A stretch of DNA of 64,000 nucleotides from Bryobacterales bacterium (GCA_026954325.1 JAIXKK010000121.1:16783-80782), one strand, 5' to 3'. Counted from the first letter of the stretch, positions 27,978-37,734 are shown. A program made the numbers and translations. Notes: generated from the sequence alone by a model not told the origin.

Positions 27978-28940
27978 ATGAGCAAGGGGCTCACTGACAT
28001 TCCGGGGATCAAGGTGGGGCACGCATCGGATTTCGAAGGCCTCACCGGCTGCACGGCGATCCTTTGTGAAGCCGGGGCGGTGGCGGGCGCCGACGTCCGC
28101 GGATCCGCGTCAGGCACGGAGGAGTTCGAAGTAATGAACCCGCTGCATGTCGCCGATCGCGTACATGGCGTTACTCTCGCCGGCGGCAGCGCCTTCGGAC
28201 TCGAAGCGGCGTCCGGCGTTCGCCGCTTCCTGGCCGAGAAGGGCGCCGGGTTCGCCTTCGGGGGAGCGCGCATTCCCATCGTTCCCGGAGCGATTCTTTT
28301 TGATCTCGGGATCGGCAAGGCGACGGCGCGGCCCAACCGGGAAATGGGCGAAGCGGCGGCGGCGGCGGCGACGGACGCCGCGGTGAAAGAGGGCGCTCTC
28401 GGCGCCGGAACAGGCGCCACGGTTGGCAAGATTCTGGGAATGAAGCATGCCATGAAATCGGGGGTCGGCTCTGCTACCGTTTGGCTGGACGGCGAACTGG
28501 CCGGCATCCGCGTTTCCGCCCTGGCCGCGGTGAACGCACTGGGCGATATCCGCGACCCTGAAAACGGCCGCCTCGTGGCCGGCGCGCGGCGCTCGCCGGA
28601 CGGAATGGACCTGGCTGATTCGGTCCGGTTGTTGAAGCGGGGGCGCTCGCCGGGCTCACCGGGAAGCAATACAACTCTTGTGGTTCTTGCCACGAACGCA
28701 AGGCTGAACAAAGTGGGAGCGGCGAAACTCGCGCAACTCGGGAGCCTCGGCGTGGCGCGCACCATTCAGCCGGTGTGGACGATGTCCGATGGCGACGTAG
28801 TCATCGCGCTTTCGCTTGGCGCCGGGGCGGCGCCTCTTGATCCGCTGGGAGTGGCCGCGGCCGAGGCCGTTTCGCGGGCAATCCTGCGCGCGGTCCGGAT
28901 GGCTCCCACCCTGGGCGGGGTTCCAGGCCTGGCGGGCTAG
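27978..28940 (+). CDS. P1 family (DmpA/S58) self-processing aminopeptidase
   Basis: A 320-residue N-terminal-nucleophile hydrolase of the L-aminopeptidase D-Ala-esterase type. TDIPGIKVGHAS opens the family, and SGTEEFEVMNPLHVADRVHG and TLAGGSAFGLEAA line the active site. Autocleavage is expected at Asn231-Thr232 in GSNTTLVVLATNA, freeing Thr as the nucleophile. Members release N-terminal residues from peptides, beta-peptides and D-amino-acid amides. It has no signal peptide. It is a single gene divergent from mlaE and ends at a shared bidirectional hairpin. Confidence 0.92.
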   Translation: MSKGLTDIPGIKVGHASDFEGLTGCTAILCEAGAVAGADVRGSASGTEEFEVMNPLHVADRVHGVTLAGGSAFGLEAASGVRRFLAEKGAGFAFGGARIPIVPGAILFDLGIGKATARPNREMGEAAAAAATDAAVKEGALGAGTGATVGKILGMKHAMKSGVGSATVWLDGELAGIRVSALAAVNALGDIRDPENGRLVAGARRSPDGMDLADSVRLLKRGRSPGSPGSNTTLVVLATNARLNKVGAAKLAQLGSLGVARTIQPVWTMSDGDVVIALSLGAGAAPLDPLGVAAAEAVSRAILRAVRMAPTLGGVPGLAG

Positions 28941-28945
28941 CGAAT

Positions 28946-28978
28946 AGGGCGCGGCCGGTTGTAAGCCGACCACGCCCT
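28946..28978. terminator. Hairpin between convergent genes, probable bidirectional terminator
   Basis: AGGGCG (28946-28951) pairs with CGCCCT (28973-28978). Pairing continues inward through GG/CC and CGG/CCG with two C-A mismatches and a 7-nt loop. It sits 6 nt after the P1 peptidase stop and 17 nt from the aquaporin stop. No U-run follows on either strand. Confidence 0.55.
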
Positions 28979-28994
28979 TCCAATTCAACCGCGC

Positions 28995-29726
28995 TTACGC
29001 CGCGGCGGTGCGGGTTTGCCCGGGAGCGGCCTGAGGTCTTTCGGCAGCCATCATCTGGTAAATGATTGCGCCCAAGGCGCCGCCCACGATCGGAGCCACC
29101 CAGAACAGCCACAGTTGCTCTACCGCCCATCCGCCGGCGAACACGGCGGGACCGGTGCTCCGCGCCGGATTCACCGAGAGGTTCGTCACCGGAATTCCGA
29201 TGAGGTGAATCGCGGTGAGCGCCAACCCGATGGCGATTCCCGCAAACCCGGCGGGCGCGCGCCGGTCAGTGGAGCCGAGAATGATCAGCAGGAAGAACAT
29301 AGTCAGTACAATCTCCGCGATGAGGCAGGCGAGCAGGCTGTACTGGCCAGGCGAGTGCGCTCCAAACCCATTTGCCGCAAATCCTCCCATCTCGAAACCG
29401 GGTTTGCCGCTGGCGATCAGGTAGAGGATGCCCGAACCGGCGATACCGCCCAGCACTTGCGCGACGATATAAGCACCCATGTCAGACGCGGGAAATCGCT
29501 TCGCCAACACCAGCCCCACCGTGACGGCGGGGTTGATGTGAGATCCCGAAATATGGCCGATCATATACACCGAAGTCAACTGAGTGAGACCGAAGGCGAG
29601 AGCTACGCCGGCAAAGCCGATCCCCAGGTTTGGAAACGCCGCGGCCAGCACGGCGCTGCCACAGCCGCCGAACACCAGCCAGAAGGTTCCGAAAAATTCC
29701 GCAATCGCTCGTTTTCCGAGAGGCAT
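28995..29726 (-). CDS. aqpZ: Aquaporin Z
   Basis: A 243-residue six-helix water channel. Both half-helix motifs are present, HINPAVTVG and [12 protein letters not shown]. The His of the water-selective aromatic/arginine filter is in [12 protein letters not shown] and the Arg follows the second NPA, so this is a water channel rather than a glycerol facilitator. It is monocistronic, with about 180 nt upstream before the divergent ppx gene. Confidence 0.95.
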   Translation of the reverse strand: MPLGKRAIAEFFGTFWLVFGGCGSAVLAAAFPNLGIGFAGVALAFGLTQLTSVYMIGHISGSHINPAVTVGLVLAKRFPASDMGAYIVAQVLGGIAGSGILYLIASGKPGFEMGGFAANGFGAHSPGQYSLLACLIAEIVLTMFFLLIILGSTDRRAPAGFAGIAIGLALTAIHLIGIPVTNLSVNPARSTGPAVFAGGWAVEQLWLFWVAPIVGGALGAIIYQMMAAERPQAAPGQTRTAAA

Positions 29727-29905
29727 GAAAGGTCTCCTTTATTTCGCGGATGGACAACTCAGGTTGTCTGCGTGAGTGATTATACGCTACCGGGTTGCTC
29801 GATTGCTGATGCACACCAATTGTCAAAGACTGCTTGTTCTCTTAGGTTTACCCAGGGGGGTCTGGAGGGGCGGGGACGGCGGGCGGATTCGGATACGATA
29901 GCGGT

Positions 29906-31438
29906 ATGCCACGGTATGCCGCCATCGACATAGGAAGCAACTCGGTGCGAACGCTGGTGGCGGAGGTTGCGCCGGGCGGAGAGATGCGCGTGTTGTGGAG
30001 CGACCGCCAGGTGACGCGGCTTGGGGAGAGCGTGTTTCGCGAGGGGCGGATCAGCAACCAGGCAATGGACGGGGTGTGTTCGCTGCTGTCGCGGATGGCG
30101 GGGGTTATCCGGAAGCATGATGTGGACGGGATACGCGCGGTGGCGACAAGCGCGGTGCGCGATACGAGCAACCAGGCGCAGTTTCTGGAGCGCGCGGCTT
30201 CGGCCATCGGGGCTCCGGTGGATGTGATTTCAGGGTTGGAAGAGGCGCGGCTGATCCATCTGGGCGTGATGGCTCGATGGCCGCAAACGGGCGGACGCGT
30301 GCTTCTGATCGATGTGGGCGGCGGAAGCGCGGAGATCATTCTTTCCGAGCACGGAGCGCGGAAAGAAGCGTTTTCAAAGCCGCTCGGAGCAGTGCGGCTG
30401 ACGGAAGTTTTCCTGAAGCATGACCCGGCGGAGGCCGTGGAACTGCACCGGATGGAGCAGTACATCGCGGAGAAACTGGAGCCGTGCGTGTCGCGCATCG
30501 GGGTGCGGCCGTTCGACCGGGTTATCGGGACGTCGGCATCGGCGGCGACGTTGCTATGCGCCATTCATCGCATTCCGAATTCGAGCCGGGAAGAAGCAGA
30601 CCGGCGGAAGGTAACGGTGCAACAGGCAAGGCGGCTGTACAAAGAGATCGGGCGGAAGACGGTGGCGGAGAGACGAAAGATGCCGGGAGTAGGGCCGCGG
30701 AGGGCGGAGATCCTGGCGCCGGGAGTGGCGGTTTTCCTGCAGGCGATGGACGCGTTTCACGTGAAGACGCTGCATTACGCGGCGGCGGGGGTGCGGGACG
30801 GCATCATCGCGGACCTGGCGTCGCGGCGCGTGGGGAGGGAACGGTCAATGCTTGACCGGGACCAGCGGCGGGTGGTGGAGCAGATGGCCCGGAAATATGG
30901 TGTGCCCGTGCGCCATGCGCGGCAGGTGGCGGCGCTGGCGCACAGGCTGTTCGAGGCGCTGCACCCGTTGCACAAACTGTCTCCGGAATCGGGGAGGCTG
31001 TTGCAGGCGGCGGCTTATCTGCACGATACGGGACACTTCATCAGCGATTCGGCGCATCACAAGCACTCGGCGTATATCGTGGCGAACGCGGGGATGCCGG
31101 GCTTCACGGACACGGAGCGGCGCATGATTGCGATGCTATGCCGGTTTCACCGCAAGACAATGCCGGGCACGCGGCATGAGAGCTATCAGCTCATGGCTCC
31201 GGAAGAGAAGCACCGGCTTTTGCTGCTGCTGCCGTTGCTGCGGTTGGCGGACAGCCTGGACCGGAGCCATGAGCAGAACATCGAACAGGTGGAGTGCCGG
31301 GAGCGGGCGGGAGCAGTGGTGCTGGAGGTGAAAAGCCGGAGTGAAGCAGACCTCGATTTGTGGGCCGCGGAACACGTGGCCGACGTATTCCGCCAGGCTT
31401 ACGGCAAGAACCTGCAATTGGTGAACGTGAGGAGTTAG
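29906..31438 (+). CDS. ppx: Exopolyphosphatase / pppGpp phosphohydrolase (Ppx/GppA) with HD-like domain
   Basis: A 510-residue enzyme. Residues 1-305 are the ASKHA-fold Ppx/GppA module (YAAIDIGSNSVRTLVAEV phosphate loop, VATSAVRDTSNQ, LIDVGGGSAEI, GTSASAATLL). Residues from about 320 carry an HD-type helical domain with AAYLHDTGHFISDSAHHKHS. It degrades polyphosphate from chain ends or converts pppGpp to ppGpp. The stop is followed after 2 nt by a CHAD-domain gene, which supports polyphosphate as the relevant substrate, because CHAD domains bind polyphosphate. Confidence 0.92.
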   Translation: MPRYAAIDIGSNSVRTLVAEVAPGGEMRVLWSDRQVTRLGESVFREGRISNQAMDGVCSLLSRMAGVIRKHDVDGIRAVATSAVRDTSNQAQFLERAASAIGAPVDVISGLEEARLIHLGVMARWPQTGGRVLLIDVGGGSAEIILSEHGARKEAFSKPLGAVRLTEVFLKHDPAEAVELHRMEQYIAEKLEPCVSRIGVRPFDRVIGTSASAATLLCAIHRIPNSSREEADRRKVTVQQARRLYKEIGRKTVAERRKMPGVGPRRAEILAPGVAVFLQAMDAFHVKTLHYAAAGVRDGIIADLASRRVGRERSMLDRDQRRVVEQMARKYGVPVRHARQVAALAHRLFEALHPLHKLSPESGRLLQAAAYLHDTGHFISDSAHHKHSAYIVANAGMPGFTDTERRMIAMLCRFHRKTMPGTRHESYQLMAPEEKHRLLLLLPLLRLADSLDRSHEQNIEQVECRERAGAVVLEVKSRSEADLDLWAAEHVADVFRQAYGKNLQLVNVRS

Positions 31439-31440
31439 GA

Positions 31441-32310
31441 ATGGAGTTGCGGCGGTTCATCGGATTGCGAATAGAGGACCTGCTGTCGCGGCTGAATCAG
31501 GAGATGGAGCGGCTTGCCAAGCAGCGGGATGCGGACACGATTCATGATGTGCGGGTCTCTAACCGGCGTCTGACGCAGGCCCTGCGCGCGTTGCGTGCGT
31601 TGTTTGCGAAGGGCGTGTACATGGAAACGCGGGCGCAGTTGCGGACGATGATGGAGTTGTCGTCGGAGATTCGAAACCGGGATATTGCGCTCGAACTGTG
31701 CCGGGCCGCCGGAGTTCCCGAAGAAGCGGCGTCCTGCCTGGCGTTGCGGCGGGAGCGGGAGGCGGCGTCAGGCAGGCTCATGGCGGAGGCGCGGAAGTGG
31801 AAGAAGAAGGGGCTTCCGCTTGGATGGCGGGTGGCGCTGAAGCCCATGGAGGAGAACCCGAAGGGCAGGTGGCGGGCGGAAGCGCCGGCGGGCGAGAACG
31901 CTCGCGAAGAGTTGGTAAGGGAGGCGGAAGAGTTTTTCCGCGCCGGGCGGAAGGCGGCCAGGAAGGGAACGAGTTCGAGGAAATTGCACCGGTTCCGGCT
32001 GCACACAAAGCATTTCCGGTATCTGCTGGAGGTGTTCCGCCCGGTGTACGGGCCGGGGATGGATGGCCGCTTGAGACGGCTGCGGGAAGTGCAGACGTTG
32101 TTGGGCGATTTGAATGACTACGCGGTGACCGGAGAATTACTGAGCGGCTCGAGGGACGACCTCAAGGAGTTGTTTGCTTACCTTGGGAAGCAGCGCAGGA
32201 AACGGCTGGCGGAGTTCCGCGAGTGCTGGACGGAGAGCTTCGGCCGGGAGGGGCAGGAAGAGGCCTGGGTGCGGTATCTGTCACACCCGTTGCGGGAACC
32301 GCGGCTGTAG
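31441..32310 (+). CDS. CHAD domain protein (polyphosphate-binding)
   Basis: A 289-residue, all-helical, His/Arg/Lys-rich protein. The CHAD hallmark is the opening IHDVRVSNRRLTQALRALRALF and, in the second half, KLHRFRLHTKHFRYLLEVFRP followed by LQTLLGDLNDY-like sequence. The start ATG 31441 is 2 nt after the ppx stop; GGAG just upstream within the ppx end can serve as ribosome site. CHAD proteins bind inorganic polyphosphate and can localise to polyP granules. Coupling with ppx suggests it recruits the phosphatase or its substrate. Confidence 0.9.
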   Translation: MELRRFIGLRIEDLLSRLNQEMERLAKQRDADTIHDVRVSNRRLTQALRALRALFAKGVYMETRAQLRTMMELSSEIRNRDIALELCRAAGVPEEAASCLALRREREAASGRLMAEARKWKKKGLPLGWRVALKPMEENPKGRWRAEAPAGENAREELVREAEEFFRAGRKAARKGTSSRKLHRFRLHTKHFRYLLEVFRPVYGPGMDGRLRRLREVQTLLGDLNDYAVTGELLSGSRDDLKELFAYLGKQRRKRLAEFRECWTESFGREGQEEAWVRYLSHPLREPRL

Positions 32311-32349
32311 AGCGCGCGGCGGGGCGGGATCGGATACAATCAGTCGCAA

Positions 32350-33573
32350 ATGCGTTTGCTCACTGGGATTCTCACCGCGGCTTTGCTGTGCGCCGGGCCG
32401 CCGATTGTCAAGGATGCGGCGAAGACGGGGCTCGATCCGGAACGGCTGGCGAAGATTCCGCAACGGCTGAAGCAGTTCGTGGATAAGGGGACAGCGGCGG
32501 GATTTGTCACGCTGGTGGCGCGGCACGGGCAGGTGGCGGCGCTCGACGCGGTGGGATACACCGACATCGAGACAAAGCAGCCGATGAAGACGGACAACAT
32601 CTTCCAAATCCATTCGATGACGAAGCCGGTGGTGTGCATCGGGATCATGATGCTGGTGGAGGAGGGGAAACTGGCGTTGACGGACCCGGTGGAGAAACAC
32701 CTGCCGGAGTTTCGCGGACAGATGGTGATCGATCACAAGACCGGGGACGGGATGGTGGTGTTGCGAAAGCCGTCGCGGCCGGCGACGATTCGCGACCTGA
32801 TGACGCACACTTCGGGGATGCCGCTGAACCCCGCGCCGGGGATTGGCGAATTGCACGGAGCGCTGCACAAGACGCTGGCGGAGACGGTGCTGGTGGAATC
32901 GCAGCAGCCGTTGAACTTCGATCCGGGCACGAAGTGGCAGTACAGCAACGAGGGTATCGCGGCGCTGGCACGGGTGCTGGAAGTGGAAAGCGGAATGCCG
33001 TTCGAGAAGTTTCTGGCGGCGCGCATCTTCGGGCCGCTGGGGATGGTGGACTCTTACATTTATCCGCCAAAGGAGAAGTTTCACCGGATGCCGGCGGCTT
33101 ACATCCTGAAGGACGGCAAGCCGGTGAAGTACACGGCGGATCCGCTGGGGGAAGGGGCGATGAAGTTTCGCGTGGGGGCGAAGTATCCGCTGCCGGAAGG
33201 GGGCATTTACTCGACGGCATCGGACTTGTACCGGCTGTACCAGATGCTGTTGAACGGCGGGGAGTACAACGGAGTACGGCTGCTCTCGAAGGCATCGATT
33301 GATGTGATGACGCGCGTGCATACGGGGAACCTGACGACGAACGGACCGGGGATGGGATACGGGCTCGGGTTTGCGGTGGTGCGGGATGCAGGCGGGGAGT
33401 TGTCGCTGCTGTCGAAGGGAACCTACGGACATGGCGGGCGGTACGGAACGTACTTCTTCATCGACCCCGCGAAGGACATGATCGGAGTGTTCCTGATTCA
33501 TCGCGAAGGGGGGAGCGATGAAAGGAACGCGTTTGTGCAGATGGCGATGTCGGCGGTGGTGGACGGCAGGTAG
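32350..33573 (+). CDS. Serine hydrolase of the beta-lactamase/class C (EstB-like) family, secreted
   Basis: A 407-residue protein with an N-terminal signal sequence (to about residue 16). Active-site motifs are S89-M-T-K in QIHSMTKPVV, Tyr-Ser-Asn in WQYSNEGIAAL and the KTG-equivalent GHGG in GTYGHGGRYGTYF. Members include esterases, D-aminopeptidases and transpeptidase-like enzymes; HGG instead of KTG favours esterase-type activity over beta-lactamase. It faces the asparaginase gene with 7 nt between stops. Confidence 0.9.
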   Translation: MRLLTGILTAALLCAGPPIVKDAAKTGLDPERLAKIPQRLKQFVDKGTAAGFVTLVARHGQVAALDAVGYTDIETKQPMKTDNIFQIHSMTKPVVCIGIMMLVEEGKLALTDPVEKHLPEFRGQMVIDHKTGDGMVVLRKPSRPATIRDLMTHTSGMPLNPAPGIGELHGALHKTLAETVLVESQQPLNFDPGTKWQYSNEGIAALARVLEVESGMPFEKFLAARIFGPLGMVDSYIYPPKEKFHRMPAAYILKDGKPVKYTADPLGEGAMKFRVGAKYPLPEGGIYSTASDLYRLYQMLLNGGEYNGVRLLSKASIDVMTRVHTGNLTTNGPGMGYGLGFAVVRDAGGELSLLSKGTYGHGGRYGTYFFIDPAKDMIGVFLIHREGGSDERNAFVQMAMSAVVDGR

Positions 33574-33580
33574 GCGCGGT

Positions 33581-34567
33581 TCAGGCGTCGAACCAGGTTT
33601 GAAGGCGGTCCGGGCCGGTGGTGTGATTGAGCGCCACCATCAGGAGGACGCGCGCCTTCACCGGGCTGAGGTTGCCGGCGAGGATGCAGCCAAGGGCGCG
33701 CAAGGAGCCGACGCCTCCGCGGGAGCCGTAGAGAGGGATGACGCGGCCGGTATAGACGCGCGTGCTGATGACGACGGGAAGGGAGCGCGCCCGGGCTTCG
33801 GCGATGGCTTCGAACATGGACTCGCTGACCTGCCCGAGTCCGGTGGCGGCGATGACAAGGCCTTCGAGATCCGGGGTGTATGCGAGCAGCGCGCGGATAA
33901 TGGCTCCGTCGGCTCCGGCATAGTGCATGACGATTTCGACGCGGCCGAAGCGGGCATTCCCGGGCAGTGGCAGGGTTCGGCGCCGGAGCGGGGCGCGGTA
34001 GAAGCGCACGGTCTCGATGTCGGCGATGCCGAGGGCGCCGAATTCGAGGCTTTGAAAGGCTTCGAATTCCGTGGTGCTGGTTTTGGTGACGTCGCGGGCG
34101 GCGTGGATCTGGCCGTTCATGACGACCAGCGCGCCCATTCCCACGGCTTCGGGGGAGATGGCGACGCGGACGGCATCGAAAAGATTGCGGGGCGCATCGG
34201 AATCGGGAAACGAAGGCGGCCGTTGGGCTCCGGCGAGCACGACGGGTTTGTTGCTGGTGACGGTGAGGTCGAGGAGGTAGGCGGTTTCTTCGAGGGTGTC
34301 GGTGCCGTGGGTTACGACAACGCCGGTGATTTCGGGCCTGGCAAGCCAGTGGTTGACGAGGCGGGAGAGACGCAGCCAGAGCTCGGGCTGAATGTTGGAG
34401 GAATCGACGTTGGCCACCTGTTCGACATCGAGGGTTGCGATGGTGTCGAGACCTGGGGTGAGGCGGACCAACTCTTCCCCGGTGAAGGCGGGGACGACGC
34501 CGTTCTGCGCGGGGTCCCATTTGCCGGCGATGGTGCCTCCGGTGGCGAGAATGGCGACGCGTGGCAT
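33581..34567 (-). CDS. ansA: L-asparaginase (type II-like)
   Basis: A 328-residue amidohydrolase that converts asparagine to aspartate and ammonia. Both threonine motifs are present: ATGGTIAGK with Thr12, and VVTHGTDTLEET with Thr89-Asp90. The Lys partner is expected near GALVVMNG. There is no signal peptide, so it is probably cytoplasmic despite type II-like sequence. It is divergent from the pseudouridine synthase gene and convergent with the serine hydrolase. Confidence 0.92.
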   Translation of the reverse strand: MPRVAILATGGTIAGKWDPAQNGVVPAFTGEELVRLTPGLDTIATLDVEQVANVDSSNIQPELWLRLSRLVNHWLARPEITGVVVTHGTDTLEETAYLLDLTVTSNKPVVLAGAQRPPSFPDSDAPRNLFDAVRVAISPEAVGMGALVVMNGQIHAARDVTKTSTTEFEAFQSLEFGALGIADIETVRFYRAPLRRRTLPLPGNARFGRVEIVMHYAGADGAIIRALLAYTPDLEGLVIAATGLGQVSESMFEAIAEARARSLPVVISTRVYTGRVIPLYGSRGGVGSLRALGCILAGNLSPVKARVLLMVALNHTTGPDRLQTWFDA

Positions 34568-34609
34568 GGAGTTAAGTAAGGTTCGAGGTTACACAGCCAA
34601 GATAGCCCG

Positions 34610-35581
34610 GTGAGGCGGCGGAGCGCAGGCAGGCCGGCTTTCCTGTCCGGCGAAGTGGGATACCATTTCAAGTTGCGGACTCTCAAGACGTTGGATCGCG
34701 TGCTTTCGAAGGCCGGATTAGGATCGCGCACGGAGGCGCGGAAGTGGATCGGGGCGGGGCGCGTACGGGTGAACGGGAAGGTGATTCAGACTCCGGACCA
34801 CTGGGTGGATCCGGGTAAGGATGAAGTCACGCTGGATGGGGAAGCGGTGCGGGCGGCGGAAAAGGTGTATCTGCTGCTGTACAAGCCGAAGGGGTTCCTG
34901 ACCACGTACAGAGACCCCGACGGGCGGCCGACGGTGTATGCGTTGATCGAAGACCTGGGCCGGCATGTGGTTCCGGTGGGGCGGCTGGACCTGGATACGA
35001 GCGGGTTGCTGATTCTGACCAACGATACGCTGTTCGCCGAGCGGATCATGAACCCGGAGTTCAAAGTTCCGAAGACCTACCTGGTGAAGGCTGCGGGAGT
35101 GCTGGGAGAGGAGCAGGTGGAGCGGCTGCGGAACGGCGTGGAACTGGAGGATGGATGGACCCGCCCGGCGGTGGTGACGCGGTTGCGGGATCGGGAAAAC
35201 AGCACGTTCATCGAGATGACGATCACGGAGGGGCGGAACCGGCAGGTGCGGCGGATGCTGGAGGCGGTGGGGAGCAAGGTGCGGAAACTCGTGCGGACCG
35301 CGATTGGGCCGGTGCGGATCGGGAAGCTGGAGATCGGCGGATGGCGCGTGTTGGAGCGGGAGGAAGTGAACGCGCTCGCCGGGGAGGATTGGTTCAAACG
35401 CGCCAAAGCAGATGACCGTTCGCGGGCTCCTCGAAAACCTGTTCCCGGCGGCGGAGGTACTCGAGATGGGCGAGGACCTCGAAAACGGCAAAGCGGTGGT
35501 GGAACGGGGCGAGGGGGCGGCTCCAAAGGTGGCTCACGAGGGCGTGCGCGCTCCGCGGGCCGGCCGCGCGCAAGGAAGTGA
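34610..35581 (+). CDS. RsuA/RluB-family pseudouridine synthase with long basic tail
   Basis: An enzyme of up to 323 residues that isomerises uridine in rRNA. An S4 RNA-binding domain comes first (LDRVLSKAGLGSRTEARKWI), then the catalytic domain with Asp in GRLDLDTSGLLILTND and EGRNRQVRRMLEAVG. GTG 34610 is the longest start; TTG 34673, just before the S4 domain, is a good alternative. The last 60 or so residues after [10 protein letters not shown] are a low-complexity Gly/Arg/Lys tail. That tail is encoded antisense to the C-terminal domain of the metallo-hydrolase gene, a 188-nt convergent overlap. Whether RluB- or RsuA-like in target cannot be told. Confidence 0.9.
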   Translation: MRRRSAGRPAFLSGEVGYHFKLRTLKTLDRVLSKAGLGSRTEARKWIGAGRVRVNGKVIQTPDHWVDPGKDEVTLDGEAVRAAEKVYLLLYKPKGFLTTYRDPDGRPTVYALIEDLGRHVVPVGRLDLDTSGLLILTNDTLFAERIMNPEFKVPKTYLVKAAGVLGEEQVERLRNGVELEDGWTRPAVVTRLRDRENSTFIEMTITEGRNRQVRRMLEAVGSKVRKLVRTAIGPVRIGKLEIGGWRVLEREEVNALAGEDWFKRAKADDRSRAPRKPVPGGGGTRDGRGPRKRQSGGGTGRGGGSKGGSRGRARSAGRPRARK

Positions 35582-36362
35582 GGATCTGTGTGCAGCGCTC
35601 GTCGTGGTGGCGGCGCGTTTGGCCGATCCATTCGCGATGGCCCTGGAAGGGTTCGCCGTGGCCGGGGAGGAGGCGATCGATTTCGAGCGGCCGGACCCGT
35701 TCGAGGGAGGTGAAGAATTCGCCGAGGGCATCGCGCCCCGGAAGCCAGCCGATGTTGGGAGTGATGGTTTCGAGAATATGGTCGCCGGCGAACAGCGTCC
35801 GGTGATCGCGGCTGTAAAGGCAGAGGTGGCCCGGAGAGTGGCCCGGAGTGAGGATGAGTTCGAGGGGTCCGGCGGCGGTGTCGAGAATCTCGCCGCCTTC
35901 ATAGACGCGATCGGGGACGAGTTCCTGAAAATTCGGGCGGATGCGGTCAAAGGAAGCCTCGATGCGGGTGACGAGGGTTGGGGGAACGCCGGCGGTGTGG
36001 AGAATATGATCGAGCCAAACCGGCTTTTCACCGCCGCGGGCGATGCGCAGAAGTTGATCGAGTTCGTCGCGGTGGAGGGAGAGTTTCGCGCCGGTGAGGG
36101 CGAGTAGGCGCCTGGCTTGGCCGACGTGGTCGGGATGGGTGTGGGTGAGGAAGATTTCCCTGATGGCGCGCCAGGGGACATTGAGGGAGTCGAGTTGCGC
36201 CCGTAGTCCGGCAAGCGATTCCCCGGAGCCCAGGCCGCAATCGATCAGCAGGAAGCCGTCACGAAGACGGACGAGGTAGACGTTGACGGAACTGAGTTCG
36301 AAGGGCAGAGGAAGAGTGATTCGCCAGACGCCGGCGAGCGCCTCGAGCGGCATCTTCAGCAT
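35394..36362 (-). CDS. MBL-fold metallo-hydrolase (beta-lactamase-like)
   Basis: A 322-residue hydrolase with the binuclear zinc motif THTHPDHVG, a further His in [12 protein letters not shown], Asp in LFAGDHIL, and [10 protein letters not shown]-terminal winged-helix-like segment ([22 protein letters not shown]) resembles that of glyoxalase II-like/LACTB2-type proteins. The gene's 3' 188 nt overlap the pseudouridine synthase gene antisense. Its start overlaps lipA's stop by 7 nt, so the two are probably cotranscribed. The substrate is unknown; thioesters or nucleic acids are the usual options. Confidence 0.88.
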   Translation of the reverse strand: MLKMPLEALAGVWRITLPLPFELSSVNVYLVRLRDGFLLIDCGLGSGESLAGLRAQLDSLNVPWRAIREIFLTHTHPDHVGQARRLLALTGAKLSLHRDELDQLLRIARGGEKPVWLDHILHTAGVPPTLVTRIEASFDRIRPNFQELVPDRVYEGGEILDTAAGPLELILTPGHSPGHLCLYSRDHRTLFAGDHILETITPNIGWLPGRDALGEFFTSLERVRPLEIDRLLPGHGEPFQGHREWIGQTRRHHDERCTQILTSLRAAGPRSAHALVSHLWSRPLAPFHHRFAVFEVLAHLEYLRRREQVFEEPANGHLLWRV

Positions 36363-37249
36363 GCCGAAGGGGTAGCGGCGGCGGCTTCGTGGCTGTGATC
36401 GGCGTGGTAGGAACTGCGCACGAGCGGGCCGGCTTCCACGTGCGCGAAACCGAGTTCGGCTCCAAAGCGGCGGTATTCGGCGAACTCCTCGGGCGGGATG
36501 TAGCGGAGGATGGGGAGATGCTTGGGCGAGGGGCGAAGATACTGGCCGAGCGTGAGGATGTCCACGTTGTGAGCTTTGAGGTCGCGCAGCACCTGGACCA
36601 CTTCCTCCATGGTCTCGCCGAGGCCGAGCATGAGACCGGACTTGGTGGGGATTTCCGGGCGGGAGGCCTTGGCGTAGGCGAGCATGTCGAGCGAGCGTTC
36701 GTAGCGCGCGCCGAGGCGGACCTGGCGGTAAAGGCGGGGGACGGTTTCCGTGTTGTGGTTGAGGACGTCAGGCGCGGCGTCCATCACCAGATCCATGGCG
36801 GCGTGGGAACCCTGAAAATCGGGGACGAGGACTTCGACTTTGCAGCCGGGGACGCGCTCGCGGATGGCGCGGATGGTCATGGCGAAGAGGAGCGCGCCGC
36901 CGTCCTTGCGGTCGTCGCGATTGACGCTGGTGACGACCGCGTAGCGGAGCCCGAGGAGCGAGACGGCTTCGGCGACACGGCGGGGTTCGTCGAAATCGAC
37001 CTCGAGAGGGGCGCCTTTCTGTACCGCGCAGAAGCCGCAGCGGCGGGTGCAGACGTTGCCGAGAATCATGAAGGTGGCGGTGCGGTGGTTCCAGCATTCG
37101 CCGACGTTCGGGCAGGCGGCGCTCTCGCAGACGGTGTGGAGTTGGAGGCGCTCCACGAGGGATTTCAACTCGCGGTAGTTTTCACCGGCAGGCGCGGGGG
37201 CGCGGAGCCAGTTGGGGCGCTTGAGGGGGGAGCCGATGTGGACGAGCAC
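36356..37249 (-). CDS. lipA: Lipoyl synthase
   Basis: A 297-residue radical-SAM enzyme that inserts two sulfurs into octanoyl groups on lipoate-dependent enzymes. The auxiliary-cluster motif [12 protein letters not shown] and the SAM-cluster motif CTRRCGFC are intact, and the C-terminal Ser ligand lies in [11 protein letters not shown]. The start is GTG 37249. It is unusual that no lipB or lipoate-dependent dehydrogenase gene is adjacent. It is followed by the MBL-fold gene with a 7-nt overlap. Confidence 0.95.
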   Translation of the reverse strand: MLVHIGSPLKRPNWLRAPAPAGENYRELKSLVERLQLHTVCESAACPNVGECWNHRTATFMILGNVCTRRCGFCAVQKGAPLEVDFDEPRRVAEAVSLLGLRYAVVTSVNRDDRKDGGALLFAMTIRAIRERVPGCKVEVLVPDFQGSHAAMDLVMDAAPDVLNHNTETVPRLYRQVRLGARYERSLDMLAYAKASRPEIPTKSGLMLGLGETMEEVVQVLRDLKAHNVDILTLGQYLRPSPKHLPILRYIPPEEFAEYRRFGAELGFAHVEAGPLVRSSYHADHSHEAAAATPSAC

Positions 37250-37734
37250 TGCTTTTATTGTAGCGAGAGGAGGGCGCCCGGATGTCCTTGACGAAGGCGG
37301 GTGATTTCGTCAGCGGCTTCGGCGCATCCGTTGCATTGCCGGGGCGGCCGGCGCCGCGGCAACGCCATGCTTTGCGAACGGGATAGACGTGGAAGGCGGC
37401 GAGGTGATAGGCCACCTCGGCCGCTTGTCCCCCCGCCGCGATTTGGCTGGTTTGAGAAAGAGAGAAGGCAGGCGGCTGCCGCGACGCCAGGCCCCATGGC
37501 AATCAGTGTTCCCGGGCGATAAGATAACGGCGGATGAAAGCCTCTCCTGTCAATGGGATACGATCCGAGTTCGACTTTTTCGGTTATTGTCCTCATCGGG
37601 CCTTCCCAGGTCTGAAATCTTAGACAAGCCGTGGGCGCGAGGCGGCGCAAGAGGGTGCGGAGCCGGGCGCAATTTCCGAAGGAATTAAAAAAGGTGCGTG
37701 TTATACTTTAGCTAGTTTGATGGAGGGACGGTCG
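37250..37734. other. Intergenic region without a supportable gene
   Basis: About 485 nt between lipA and the first VWFA gene. Reading frames here encode Arg/Pro-rich strings with no recognisable domain and no ribosome sites. I see no tRNA and could not match a riboswitch consensus. The right end carries a -10-like TATACT (37702-37707) and a GGAGGG ribosome site (37722-37727) for the VWFA gene. The GC-rich stretch 37290-37520 can form several local stems and could hold a leader or small RNA. Confidence 0.4.

Noticed and set aside
37290..37560. Riboswitch or structural RNA upstream of the VWFA gene
   Set aside because: I compared it by eye with cobalamin, TPP, c-di-GMP, SRP and RNase P signatures and found no match; the region is kept only as an unexplained gap.
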